Positions 22,521 through 43,028 of a stretch of 64,000 bases of DNA are shown piece by piece. The stretch spans positions 11,222,001 to 11,286,000 of the forward strand of contig JAGUCH010000001.1 of assembly GCA_019096065.1 (NCBI GenBank), written 5' to 3'. Every line of letters starts with the position of its first letter. The stretch's first letter is position 1. Source of the DNA: Paracyclopina nana (taxonomy: Eukaryota; Arthropoda; Copepoda; Cyclopoida; Cyclopettidae). The notes below the pieces were generated by a model that was not told where the DNA came from, searched no databases, and was given only the letters and a program-made list of their open reading frames with translations. The position numbers were made by a program, and so were the translations under genes.

Positions 22521-24490
22521 ATGGCTTTCTACCCGCAATTCCCGCAAGCGGCCATTTACGCCTACCCGATGCCCTTTCCCAATCAAGAATTTTACGCCAT
22601 GTACCCCCAAGGCGGGGGCACGAACCTGGAGGGCGGATACTTCGAAAGTAGCAGCCCCTACTCGCGCAAGCCCGGCTACAACAACCGCAAGGAGTCCACC
22701 GACTCGGGCATTTCCGACTTCTCCTCCATTTCGGGGGGTGCCAACAGTCGCAAGGTCTCCTCCATCTCCACCATCAGCAACTCCAGCGCCATCGCCGAGG
22801 AGTCCTTGGAGGAGGTCAAGGAAGACCTGACTCCCATGGAAGAGCCCTCCGACGACCTCTGCGAGAACATCGTCACCCAGGTAGGCGCGCTTTAAAAAAA
22901 ATCCAATTCAGTTGGATTGCAACAGCCCGTTGAACTTTCAGGTGGAGTTTTACTTCAGCGATGCCAACATCACCAAGGACAAGTTCCTGCTGAAGCACGT
23001 GAAGCGGAACAAGGAAGGTTTCGTGAGCCTCAAGCTCATCTCTTCCTTCAAGAGGGTCAAGCACTTGACCAAGGATTGGCGCCAAGTGGCCGTGGCCATC
23101 GAGCGCAAGTCCAAGCGCCTCGAGGTCAACGACCTCAAGACCAAGGTCAGGAGGCTCGAGTCCCTGCCCGAGTACGACGAGACCACGCCCTCGAGAACGG
23201 TCGTGGCCTTGAATTTGCCCATTGAGAGGCCCACCATTGAGGTGATTTTCTGCGCTTAACAAAATGTGACCTTCGCATGATTTTAAAGCTACTTCTGTAA
23301 AGGCCGTTGCTGAGATGTTCCGCGACTGCGGAGAGATCGTCCTGGTCCGCATTTTGAGACCGGGTAATCCCATCCCGGCTGACGTGAAGCCGTTCGCCAA
23401 TAAGCACCCGGAAATGACTGACAAGGTGTGCGCTCTCATCGAGTACGAGCGCACTGAATTTGCCCACAAGGCCGTGCGGGACTTGAACAATGAGAAGGAA
23501 GCCGAGGCCATGAAGGTCATGGAGCTGACGGCCCCGCCCCCGAAAAAGACCAAGGACAAGAGCAATGCCGCCTTCGAGGAGAAGCGAAAGTTCTCCACTG
23601 GCAGCAATGGCAACCCTATGGTAATAACACCTTTCAATTTCGATTCTGTCAAGCTTTCATTCATATTAACGATATAAGCAGATGAAGCCTGGTCTTCAAC
23701 AGCCTCAGCGCAGATTCAGTCATGCTGGCTTTGGAATGCAGCAGCAACAGCCTCAAATGGCCTCTGATGCCAAAAGGAAAATCAGCCTGTTCCACAACAT
23801 GAAGTTCAACCCCATTCTGGAGGAGCAAGCGCCCACTGAACAGCAAAAGAAGGATTATGGCTTGAACCCCAATGCTCCCAGCTTCACCATGCAGTATGCT
23901 CCCATGCAGAGGTAATTTAAAAGGCCTTCAAAAAATAGTCTTCAGCATTTTAAGCATCGCGCATCTTTTCCAGCCAATCCCATCATCATGGAAGAAGAAG
24001 CCTCAGATACATCCCTATGGAGTCTCCCATGATGATGATGCAACCTGTCCTGGTTAATCCTCCTCATCACCGCCGGTTCTCAGCCATTTCAGCCGGCCAG
24101 GCTGAATTGGCAGTTTCCGGTTTGGCCCTGCCACCCAATGTTATCAGGTTGCCACGTGGACCGGATAAGGGCAAGGGTTTCCAGAAGTGGTGCAAGGCCA
24201 GGATGACCCCTTCAGCCCAGCCCAGCCAACCTGCCGCCGCCCCAGTTCAAAGGAAATCTCGCGCCATTCCCATTGTTGCGCCGCCCGCGCTCCAAGAGGA
24301 ACCGGCTAAACAAGAACCGGTTTCAGCTGCTAAACCGGCTGCAGAAGGTGCGCCAGAGGGCGCCGCAGCGTTACCAGTGGAGCAAAACAACAACAACCTT
24401 GTTGTGAATCTGGCCGAAACGAGCAGTGACTCTGACGAGGGGCATTTTTCTGACCATGATCTAGAGCCGGAAACGGAGCGAACTCGCTGA
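22521..24490 (+). CDS. Larp6: La-related protein 6
   Basis: Coding exons 22521-22880, 22942-23241, 23303-23620, 23682-23911, 23974-24490; 574 aa, phases consistent. The start ATG has a good context (GCGAAGATGG). Residues about 121-205 are the La motif (VEFYFSDANITKDKFLLKHV, VSLKLISSF). An RRM-like domain with the Larp6-specific GEIVLVRILRPG, then NKHPEMTD and CALIEYERTE, follows to about residue 300. Near 458-480 sits the short LSA (La and S1-associated) motif NVIRLPRGPDKGKGF. Larp6 binds structured mRNA leaders (collagen mRNAs in vertebrates) and controls their translation and localisation; in Drosophila it acts in the male germline and muscle. The N-terminal 120 residues are Tyr/Pro- then Ser-rich and poorly conserved. 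Exons have high GC and strong third-position G/C, unlike neighbouring genes. Confidence 0.95.
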
Positions 24491-26860
24491 ATTAACCCGT
24501 TGCTTTTCTGTACATAAACCATTTTGCGTTAGCTGGCGGGCTGAAAAGTGAGCTTCTCTGGCTCGGAGTCTTGAAAAGACATTTTTTAGAACCAGTTAAA
24601 CTCGCTCTTCAGTCGGCTCTGCTATTGCAAGGTTAAAAGAGAGGACCACTACATTCACTGCCAAAAGAAGAAAGTAGCATAATTTTAGCTGAATTTGGAC
24701 CCCAAGACTAGTCACAAAGGCATTCTATTTCCCCCTCTCATCATCCCTTTCCAACTCTCTCTCTCTCTCTTTTGACACACAAATCATTAATGCTCAAAAT
24801 TAACCAGTTTTCTTGTACATGTAAAAAGGAGGTGTGGGCGAAATTCTTGATTTGGAAAGCATCAGTTGTTAACTGTTGTATTATTTCAAATTCTATCTTT
24901 TATACATTTTGTAATACACATATATTTATATACTATATTTTGTATACAGCAATAAAGAGTATATATACATAAAAGACCTTCAACGTAAAAAAGAACGCGC
25001 AACTCACGAGCCTTTAAGACACAAATGACAGAGTACATATTTCGACGCGTACGTTGTTGTTGCCTTTTAGCGTAACCCGGAAGCTTGGATGCATTATACC
25101 AACTGGAACCGGAACTGCAAGACAGGTCCTTTTTTGCTTCCTTGTACGCAACAAAATGCGTCAGCTCGAAATGTACCTTTAAAAAGTGCGCATGAAAAAA
25201 GTGTCGACTTGAACACCACACAAATCCGGCAAAAATAGAAGCCCCTCGATATACTATTCTGGCTCACGGTTGTTTACCATGCATGAGATGCCATAAAGTC
25301 CGGTTTTATGGCTTGCGCGTATACTCAATTAAATCTAAATGTACCCAAAAAGCTGCAGAGGCTATAAAAAGAGAACAAATCAATATGTCACCCTCTGCCA
25401 ACTGAGCTAATGGAATTACACCAACTGAGGACGTGCCAAAGTCATGCTGGTAAATTGGGTATTCAAAATGTACCTACATAACCTGGCATATAGCATAATG
25501 CCATTAGATGGTAAAAGGGCTCTTTGGTATATTTCATTATTCTGTGGCTACGGTTTTCTGATGCACAAAGATTTTTTAGCCCATGCACCCGATTGGCTGA
25601 GGATGGTAATGACGCAAATTGATGCTATGACGTCAAGACGCAAATGCGTCGGGATGCGTCGATGCCAAAATTGTGCCTTTGTCTGCTCCCCAAAAGCCAA
25701 AAACACAAAGAAAACCTTTAAGTACACCTGAAAATTCGAGAGACATAGCAGAGCTTTTTTGCTTTGTCTGGATTAAAGAAACGATGGTTAGACTTGGTTG
25801 CGTAGCACATTGCTGGACACATGTTTAAAAATCTAGACGCAAGTTTGAGAGATATTGCTCTAGTGGCTATTCAAGGTCAACATTGAGCACTGAATCAGCT
25901 GATAAAAGAGGGAGCCAAGGTCGACTACTTTCAAGACAATTTCCAAAGCTCTTAAAAGTTGCTCCCCATCAGAATTGGAGTTTAGAAACTTTTATTCAAA
26001 CGCACAAAAAGGAGACTCGATGCGCATCTTTGTTTTGGGTGTAGAGTAACCTTATCGTGTATCACAACGCGGTATACGATACGACTTGCCTTCCCTTGCT
26101 TGTTAAAAATAAGCTCTTGAGTCAAATACTGAATTCAGAAATTTTTTCTTAAGAATCCTCGAGCTGCATCCTCGCTGCAAAAAGACTAGCCAATGTAATT
26201 GCCCCTCTCTCGCCTCGCTCATAATAATTACTCAGACAATGAAGGTATGAGAGTGCACTTCCTTGTTTTGGGATAGTAGATATATTTCTTGGTCGATCTA
26301 ATTATAATAAGTTATAAAAGGCCAGAAATATGGGTTAATACACTACAGTAATAGAGTCAGGTAAAAAATTTGAAAAAAGACAGACAAATACAAGTATCAC
26401 TTTTTGGCAAGGTATTCATCAATAATTCATCAAGTAAATAATAATAATAATATTTGAGCCGGTTGCATTTGTTTGGAGGAGCTTTCTCTCGCGAGGCGGT
26501 GAATTTTTGTCGCATGAATGTCTTTTTCTCGTCAATTTTGGGCGAATTTTACAATTTATGCTGCGCACCCATTTTACAACCTAGGTTCATTGAGACATTT
26601 TCTGGAAGAGCATATTAATGTAGGTATGCATGCTTGTAACCTAAAAGCAGCAAAATTCATCAGAAATTTGCAAATGAAGAGCATATTATAGACTCTTCAA
26701 AAATCCATTTGTGACAACAGCAGCAATCTTCAGATTTCTAGATAATTAAGTACTTTCAGTTAACCAGGGTTGTTGATTGAGGCGAAAATTTTTTGGAAGA
26801 GCTATTATGGTACATGTTCATGCGACAAATCACCTAAAAAGGGTAAAAATTAATAAGGGC
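24491..26860. other. Larp6 3'UTR and 2 kb convergent intergenic region
   Basis: Larp6 3'UTR extends to at least the AATAAA at 24951-24956, in an AT-rich tract with tatata runs. The rest, up to the Csk stop, holds only short unsupported open frames and an aat-repeat (about 26439-26453). No gene was seen. Confidence 0.5.
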
Positions 26861-34396
<7,536 letters not shown>

Positions 34397-35289
34397 TCTT
34401 ATACCATGGCTGATTAATATGATGTTATTTTAAGTATTCTTGGCTCTTCTTGCGCCTAAGGATGTTTAGAGCTGAACAAAAGGACCAAAAAGGACCACGA
34501 GCGAAGGATTTTCTTGAACAGAGTACAACATATTTCTATGCTTTGATATTACTATTGAAACAATTTTGATATTTTAGATTTGAATGAGTGATAAGAGTTT
34601 ATTTTTATTACCGGTTGGCCACAAGTTGCGTATATTTCTAGAACATTAGTTGCAGATTTTGCCTCAAAAGTATAAGCTCTCTCAACGTTTAGGAGGTCAA
34701 CGCCAAACTAAAGTAAAATTGAAACCTCATAAAAATTATTGCTCATACTTATAACTTTTCGGAATGCTCATTACTTTTTTAGCTGAAATTGTTGCAGAAA
34801 ATTTTTGATTGCGTAATTCACACAGTGGTTTTGAATATTTGAATTCATGAGTCTTTCATATTACAATAAAGGAACGCTCAAGTTAAGTAAAGTGTGAAAG
34901 TACTTTCACCCTAAATCTTTTTATATCGCTTTAAAATCCTAAAAAATACAATTTTAGGATCTAAAATAATTTCGAAATTCTCGACAGCAATAACAAAAAA
35001 ATCTAAGTGAATTTAAATAATTTCATGACCTTTTTCTTTCACTCAAAAGGAATGCTTTAGAAAGTCGTGCCGACCCGCGGCGGAACTGGAAAAGTCAACG
35101 GAAGAAAAATAGTTCTTTTTTCTTGCTCTAAAAAGTGCCATAAAAGATTCGTTCTTTTTCTGTTAAAAGTCAAACTCTTTAAAAGAATTGCAATTCGGCA
35201 ATTTCTTTATATTTCAGGAAAAATAGAAAAGTCGTTAAAGTGGATATAACAAAACTGTTGACTAAATTCCTCCGCTACCCACGTTCCTT
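34397..35289. other. head-to-head intergenic region Csk / eIF4A
   Basis: This is 0.9 kb of very AT-rich sequence between divergent genes. A perfect hairpin-forming motif (AAAATCCTAAAA ... TTTTAGGAT) lies at about 34931-34961. No coding exon, and in particular no SH3-encoding exon for Csk, is visible on either strand. A possible acceptor just before the Csk start (AATCAG|CCATGG on the minus strand) suggests an untranslated upstream exon. Confidence 0.45.
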
Positions 35290-35295
35290 CTTTTC
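35288..35295 (+). promoter_or_regulatory. TCT-type initiator / TOP-like start of eIF4A
   Basis: TTCTTTTC fits YYCTTTYY, the TCT initiator of ribosomal and translation-factor genes. It lies 30 nt before the ATG and would give a transcript starting with a pyrimidine tract (C+1 at 35290). Inferred from motif and position. Confidence 0.4.
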
Positions 35296-35319
35296 ACGAA
35301 AAGTTTACGCTGCAACAAC

Positions 35320-38230
<2,911 letters not shown>

Positions 38231-39146
38231 GAAATTGCCGTGAATAATAATTTTTGCGAGCTTTCCAAGTGCTCCCAAATCATCAAGCTAATGACAAGAT
38301 TTACTCTCGTGACCCCTCTCAATGCTACGAATCCACTTTTGTCACACATTCAGCTACTTCTACAGGAACTGTCATCCCCGCCGTCGCCATCGTCGTCGAT
38401 GTTGTGATAAAAGTGCCCGTTTTAAGTAACACTTTTTCGTGGTGGACACAACTTATTGTGCATCATTTTGGCCACGTGGCGAAGAAGAAAGATTTATCTT
38501 ATCATCATCGAGCCCTTTTTTTGTTGTGGATGCAGTGAGACAAAGCACCAAACGAAGAGGAAGTTATGAAGAACGTCTCCACGAACAACAACAACCACAT
38601 TTTCTGCTGCAAATTTGTACAGCTCCAACCATTTCCATATTATGCTAAAATAAAAGTAAAAGTGAGAGGTCTTACGTTTTCCCAATTTGTTGCTGCTACT
38701 TCCTTATTTATGCGCCTTTCTCTCTCGCCGCTCCTTTTTATATTAAATATGGTGCAAGTAATGAAAACGGATAGTAACTGCTGTCATATTTCACCAGCGC
38801 GAAAGCAACTTTTTCTTCTGGTGAGGGATTCCGTGGTCATGGCAAAGATTCAAGTTAACAAAGTCCCATGAAAGTCCCATTAAACCGCCTTAATGTCCGT
38901 TTTTCCCTCAGCCGCCTTTTGGGCTTTCTTGAGCCCGCGCACAACAACGGAATGACATTGAAGGCTTTGTTGCTTTCTTTTCTACCTGGATTTTATGGCC
39001 ATGTGGCTCCTGAGAAAGTAATTTGAGCGAAGCAGAGCCCAAGAGAGGTTTTGGCCAATGCACTCCAACCAATAGAGGAGGTTGCAAAATGCACTGAAAA
39101 GGCATCAAACTAGTACAAGTAATCCATTACTTTTTCTATAAACTTG
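38231..39146. other. eIF4A 3'UTR and intergenic sequence
   Basis: The likely 3'UTR ends near the AATAAA at 38649-38654. The remaining 0.5 kb up to the next ATG shows no coding signal. Confidence 0.5.
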
Positions 39147-40188
39147 ATGGGCTCACTCCTTTCTCAATGCCACCTTTGGGCACTTATAAGTAGTGGCTCT
39201 TTCATTTGTAGTTTTGGTAAATGTACCTGGATGACTAACCAAGCATTCCATGGACGCCTATTTGGAGGCTGTCTGAGCGCAAATGTGAGTATTGTGGTGG
39301 GAAAAATGGAGTTTTCTGCTGACCCTTTTTCGCCGAGTGAAATCGGGCAATCTTGCTGGTCAATGTGCAAAACTGGTAGCTCGATTCGACCAGAATTGCT
39401 GCCATCATCCATGCCCATTTATCGAGACGATGCCACCAGGGAAGAATTTACTCAAGTGGCCAACTTTTTCGGTTGCATGGATTCCTGCGGATACCAGTAC
39501 GAGGTCAAAAGGGCAATTTTCCTCATACCCATTGTCCTAACAGGTGAAATTCGAGCAAATTTGCTCACAACATCCAATCTTTGGACTGTGCTGTTATTGC
39601 AGTTGTGTGCATTATTGGAGTCCTTTTGATTTGCTGCTGCTGCAAAAGCTGTTTTTGCCACTACAAAAAGCTTTTCCCTGGCCTCAAAAAAGGAGGACTG
39701 GACTCGACCTCGAGCTCCTTGGATCATTTGTCCATTCTGGCCTCATCTTCAGCCTCGGTGGCCTCGAATGAGTCAAAATTCAGCCCATTTGGTGTCACCG
39801 CCAAATCTCTGTACCCCATCTCAGCAAGTGTTGGAGACGCTAGCTCAGTGACTCAGCCGAGGTCACCCTCGACTCTCGGAGGCCGCAGACGAGGCCGAAA
39901 AGTGGCTGATTTGGACTCCACCAATGCCAGCTTGAACTCCTGGATGAATCCTGCCCAAGTACTATTTTTAAAATTCTAGATACTTGAATGAGCTACTAGC
40001 TCATGAATTCTTAACTTGTATAGGAGAGTTCGAACACGAAGAATCAGAGGCTGCTGGAAACGGCCACAAAATTGGGAAGAAAATTGATGGCATTGGACAA
40101 AGAGGTCGACGAGGTCAAAGAGGCTCAAAGAAAAGCAGAACTACAAAGTCAGAAAAAAGCCAAGGGAAAACCGAGATTTAGATTCTAA
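39147..40188 (+). CDS. orphan single-pass membrane protein with cytosolic coiled coil
   Basis: Three exons, 39147-39543, 39603-39958 and 40024-40188, phases consistent, 305 aa. The N-terminal part has a hydrophobic start (residues 1-24) and a Cys-rich ectodomain with paired Cys (QSCWSMCK, then FFGCMDSCGYQYE). One membrane segment spans the first splice junction (AIFLIPIVLTVVCIIGVLLI) and runs directly into CCCCKSCFCHYKK, a likely palmitoylated juxtamembrane cluster. A Ser-rich cytosolic region with GGRRRGRKVADLD follows. The last exon encodes a charged heptad-like helix (LLETATKLGRKLMALDKEV) and a basic end. The topology recalls Shisa-type adaptors (Cys-rich ectodomain, TM, cytosolic tail), but the Shisa cysteine pattern is not seen. 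The family is unrecognised. AATAAA lies at 40263-40268. The start is uncertain because the hydrophobic leader is weak. Confidence 0.6.
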
Positions 40189-40397
40189 TAGAGATGGCCT
40201 GTAGAATACTGAAGTGCAAACTAAATGTGATTTAAATTCTATTGAAAATGCTTTAGTTTCAAAATAAAATATTTTCTTTTAAAACGGCTGCAAATGCAGT
40301 CGAAGTCGAGTCGAGGCAAATTCTTGGGAAGTGCATCATGAAGTGGACATTTTTCAGAGAGAATCAATTCAGTTGAACGTGAGCGTCCATCTGGAAA

Positions 40398-43028
40398 ATG
40401 TGGCTGATTTTTCTAAACTGGATCTGCTACTGGATTGTGGGATGGCCAAGATTGCAAATTGACTCAATTGCAATCTCTGGATTCTCATCAGGCGGATTTT
40501 TCAGCCAGCAAATGTACATGGCACATTCTGAAATCTTCAGTGGGATGGCAACTCTATCTGGCGGCCCCTATTTATGCGCTGAAGCCACTGGTCACACAAG
40601 TAAGTGCATTTGACCTTTGCACCCACTTTTTATTTATACTAGAGTCGAAGCTTATTTTCCACTCTTCTTTAAAGTGATTCCTAGCTTGGAAAATGTAGCA
40701 AAGTGGCTTTTTTAGTCAGCCGACTGCATCATGTAATCTGGCAACTTTGCAACTCAACAAGTTTTAAAACCAAGCTTAATGGCCTAAGTTGTTTAATTTT
40801 GATGATTAAAATACTTTGCAGCAACCAATTTGACTTGCCTGTATCATCCCGATAAGACCAACATGGACTATGTTTTTACAAAGACGTCAGAATTGGGTAA
40901 ATCAAAGCCTGCGTAATTCAAGCTCCATTCACGTCACTCAAGCAATTTTCTCAGTTTCTGCAGGGAAAATCAGCTCAAGTCATGCTCGATTTGGTGACAA
41001 GATCTACATTTGGCACGGCAATCAGGACCAAGTTGTTCTTCCATTGAGTGCTCACAATGAGTACACTTTCTGGCGCCAATTTGCTCCACTAGCAAGCGTT
41101 TTGAAAGACGCTCAAATTCCAGCTAATCATGGTCTGTCCAGCTTTCATGAGAATGCAGCAGAATGTGGGACTGAAAACACCCTGGCATTTGTGGAAAACT
41201 GCAATGTTTCCACTGTGCACAGAATGCTGGACCACTTATTCACCCCTCTTGTGCATCTGACAAATAACTCATCAGCAATATTAATTGGTAAAAATTATTA
41301 GCATGTCCTCACAGTTTATGTATATTAGGCAACATCAACTTATATAAGTGAAATTGCTTTTCTGTGTGCTTGAGACTTTTTTGAGCTTCTCTTTTAGACT
41401 TTGACCAAAGACCATTCACAGAAGGATATCCAAGAGCTGGTGGCCTTGACGATTTTGGCCTTCTCTATGTACCAAAGAAGTGTGCCACAGAAATTTGCAG
41501 CCTTTTGGTCTTCCTTCATGGCTGTACAGGCGGCCAAGAATACACTGGACACAAAGTGATTGTGGAGGCTGGATTTCTGCCACAGCTTGAGGCAAATCTG
41601 AGAAGATGACCAAATTTGTCTGGTAGCTCTGTTTGCATGAAGGCATTACTGAAAAGAGAACCCTCTAAGGATGTACTGTAAAAAGTCCGCGATGTGAAAT
41701 GTCCGGATGCAAAAAGTCCAAATACTAAAAGTCCGCTCATATAAAGACCAGATATCAAAAGTCCTTTTATGTGAACAAAGGATGTCATAAGTCCCAATTT
41801 TTACAAAAATAAAAATAGAGAGGACTCTTGCAATGATAAGTCTAAAGATCTCCATCGCCAAATGGCAAGACCAGAAAGAGTCAATTTGTAATTTCTCTTA
41901 AATACTAGTTTCTCAGCAAGCGCATGCGCGCATTCCTATGTAGTATGGGGAATATCTATTTATATATGTAAACAATTTATTTCTTTGACAATATCATGGT
42001 ATCACAGTGTTCCTGGTAAGGTTTTAACCGAAACTTTCTTGACCAACTTTATATTTTACATTTTCTGAAAGCCGTTGATTAGGGGGTTTCAATGGTGTAA
42101 ACCATAAAATCCCCTGTCGTAGCTTCCCATAACATACAAATTTAAAAAACCGCTAACGCTCTCATTTTGCAAGGAAGAGAAAAAATGCGCTTTATTTACC
42201 CCCTCTGAAATTGGAAAATGAACATAACATATTTTATACAAAATATTGAATTTGGACTTAATTCTTAAGTTACACTGTACTATAATATTACAATCATGTG
42301 GAAGATGAGAAAAGGTTGTTATTTAGCATAGTGCAGTTACTTCGAAACCATGGCAGATATCAAAAACTTTTTTACCGGCAATTATGATAGAATTTTATTG
42401 GCCAACTTTTACTTTTTCTTAATCAAATTAGTTAATAATAGTAAACAAACAGTGGCCAATCTAAGATTACTTTGACCCATCGATTCACCTTTCTGGTCTT
42501 GACGTAAGTCGATGGAGATCTTTAGATAAGTCAAACATTACTCAATAAAAGCAGTGTCCGTAATTTTGTTTCATACATGAAATACATGCCTTAATATTTT
42601 ATCAAACAATTATTGATATTTGTAAAAAGAATAGTCTTTGCAGAGCGTAATTTTTTTCATCAGGACTTTTTACATTAGGACTTCATATATCAGGACTTTT
42701 TACATGAGGATTTTATATATCAGGACTTTTGACATTGCGGACTTTTTACAGTATTCCCCCCTCTAATCTGAGGGGCAACTTTGATGATTAGGTACATTTC
42801 TGGTAGTTGACAAATTTGGTGATCTCCTCGGGATAACCGAATCTGTAAAAGTCTCGGGGAATCGTGGGATTTTTCCCACAAATCAAAAGGAGCTCAGATT
42901 TGAACCCATATGGATGCTGGGACTACTGGGGATACATGCCACTAGAGGCTCCCCTTCAATATTTGACCAGGAGTGGAACACAAATACGCATTCTGAGGCA
43001 CATGATCCAATATTTGGCTGGAGTTTGA
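40398..43028 (+). CDS. PHB-depolymerase-like secreted esterase
   Basis: Exons 40398-40599, 40822-40896, 40964-41287, 41398-41591 and probably 42852-43028, about 323 aa. After a hydrophobic leader come the lipase box GFSSGG (nucleophile Ser), the Asp motif WHGNQDQVV, the His motif ANHGLSS with ECGTENT, and then DFDQRPF, VFLHGCTGG (oxyanion hole) and NPYGCWDYWGYM. The order Ser-Asp-His-oxyanion is that of type 2 catalytic domains of bacterial poly(3-hydroxybutyrate) depolymerases. Reading on past 41591 meets a stop at 41607-41609. The downstream homologous exon can be joined in frame only by a GC donor (CTTGAG|GCAAAT) to an acceptor ending at 42851. A second patch at 41607-41635 (QICLVALF) also resembles the family in another frame, so the gene may be damaged instead. 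A 1.1 kb transposon lies in this intron. It is probably of bacterial origin, now with introns. Confidence 0.7.
41669..42758. mobile_element. non-autonomous DNA transposon, 8-bp TSD, inverted repeat arrays (hAT- or P-like)
   Basis: 1090 bp flanked by the duplicated target CCCTCTAA (41661-41668 and 42759-42766). Ends: left GGATGTACTGTAAAAAGTCC, right (reverse complement) GGGAATACTGTAAAAAGTCC. Just inside each end is an array of about 15-17-bp units with AAAAGTCC cores, left and right arrays in opposite orientation. The centre is AT-rich with no coding capacity. The 8-bp duplication points to hAT or P superfamily. It sits in the last intron (or the broken end) of the esterase gene. Confidence 0.85.

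Noticed and set aside
22873-23664. 263-codon open frame on the minus strand across Larp6
   Set aside because: It is antisense to the La-motif exons and runs through their introns; it results from the strong third-position G/C of Larp6 and has no domain of its own.
39285-39340. short intron with strong donor (AAAT|GTGAGT) inside exon 1 of the orphan membrane gene
   Set aside because: No acceptor keeps the frame at a workable intron length; the frame is open straight through.
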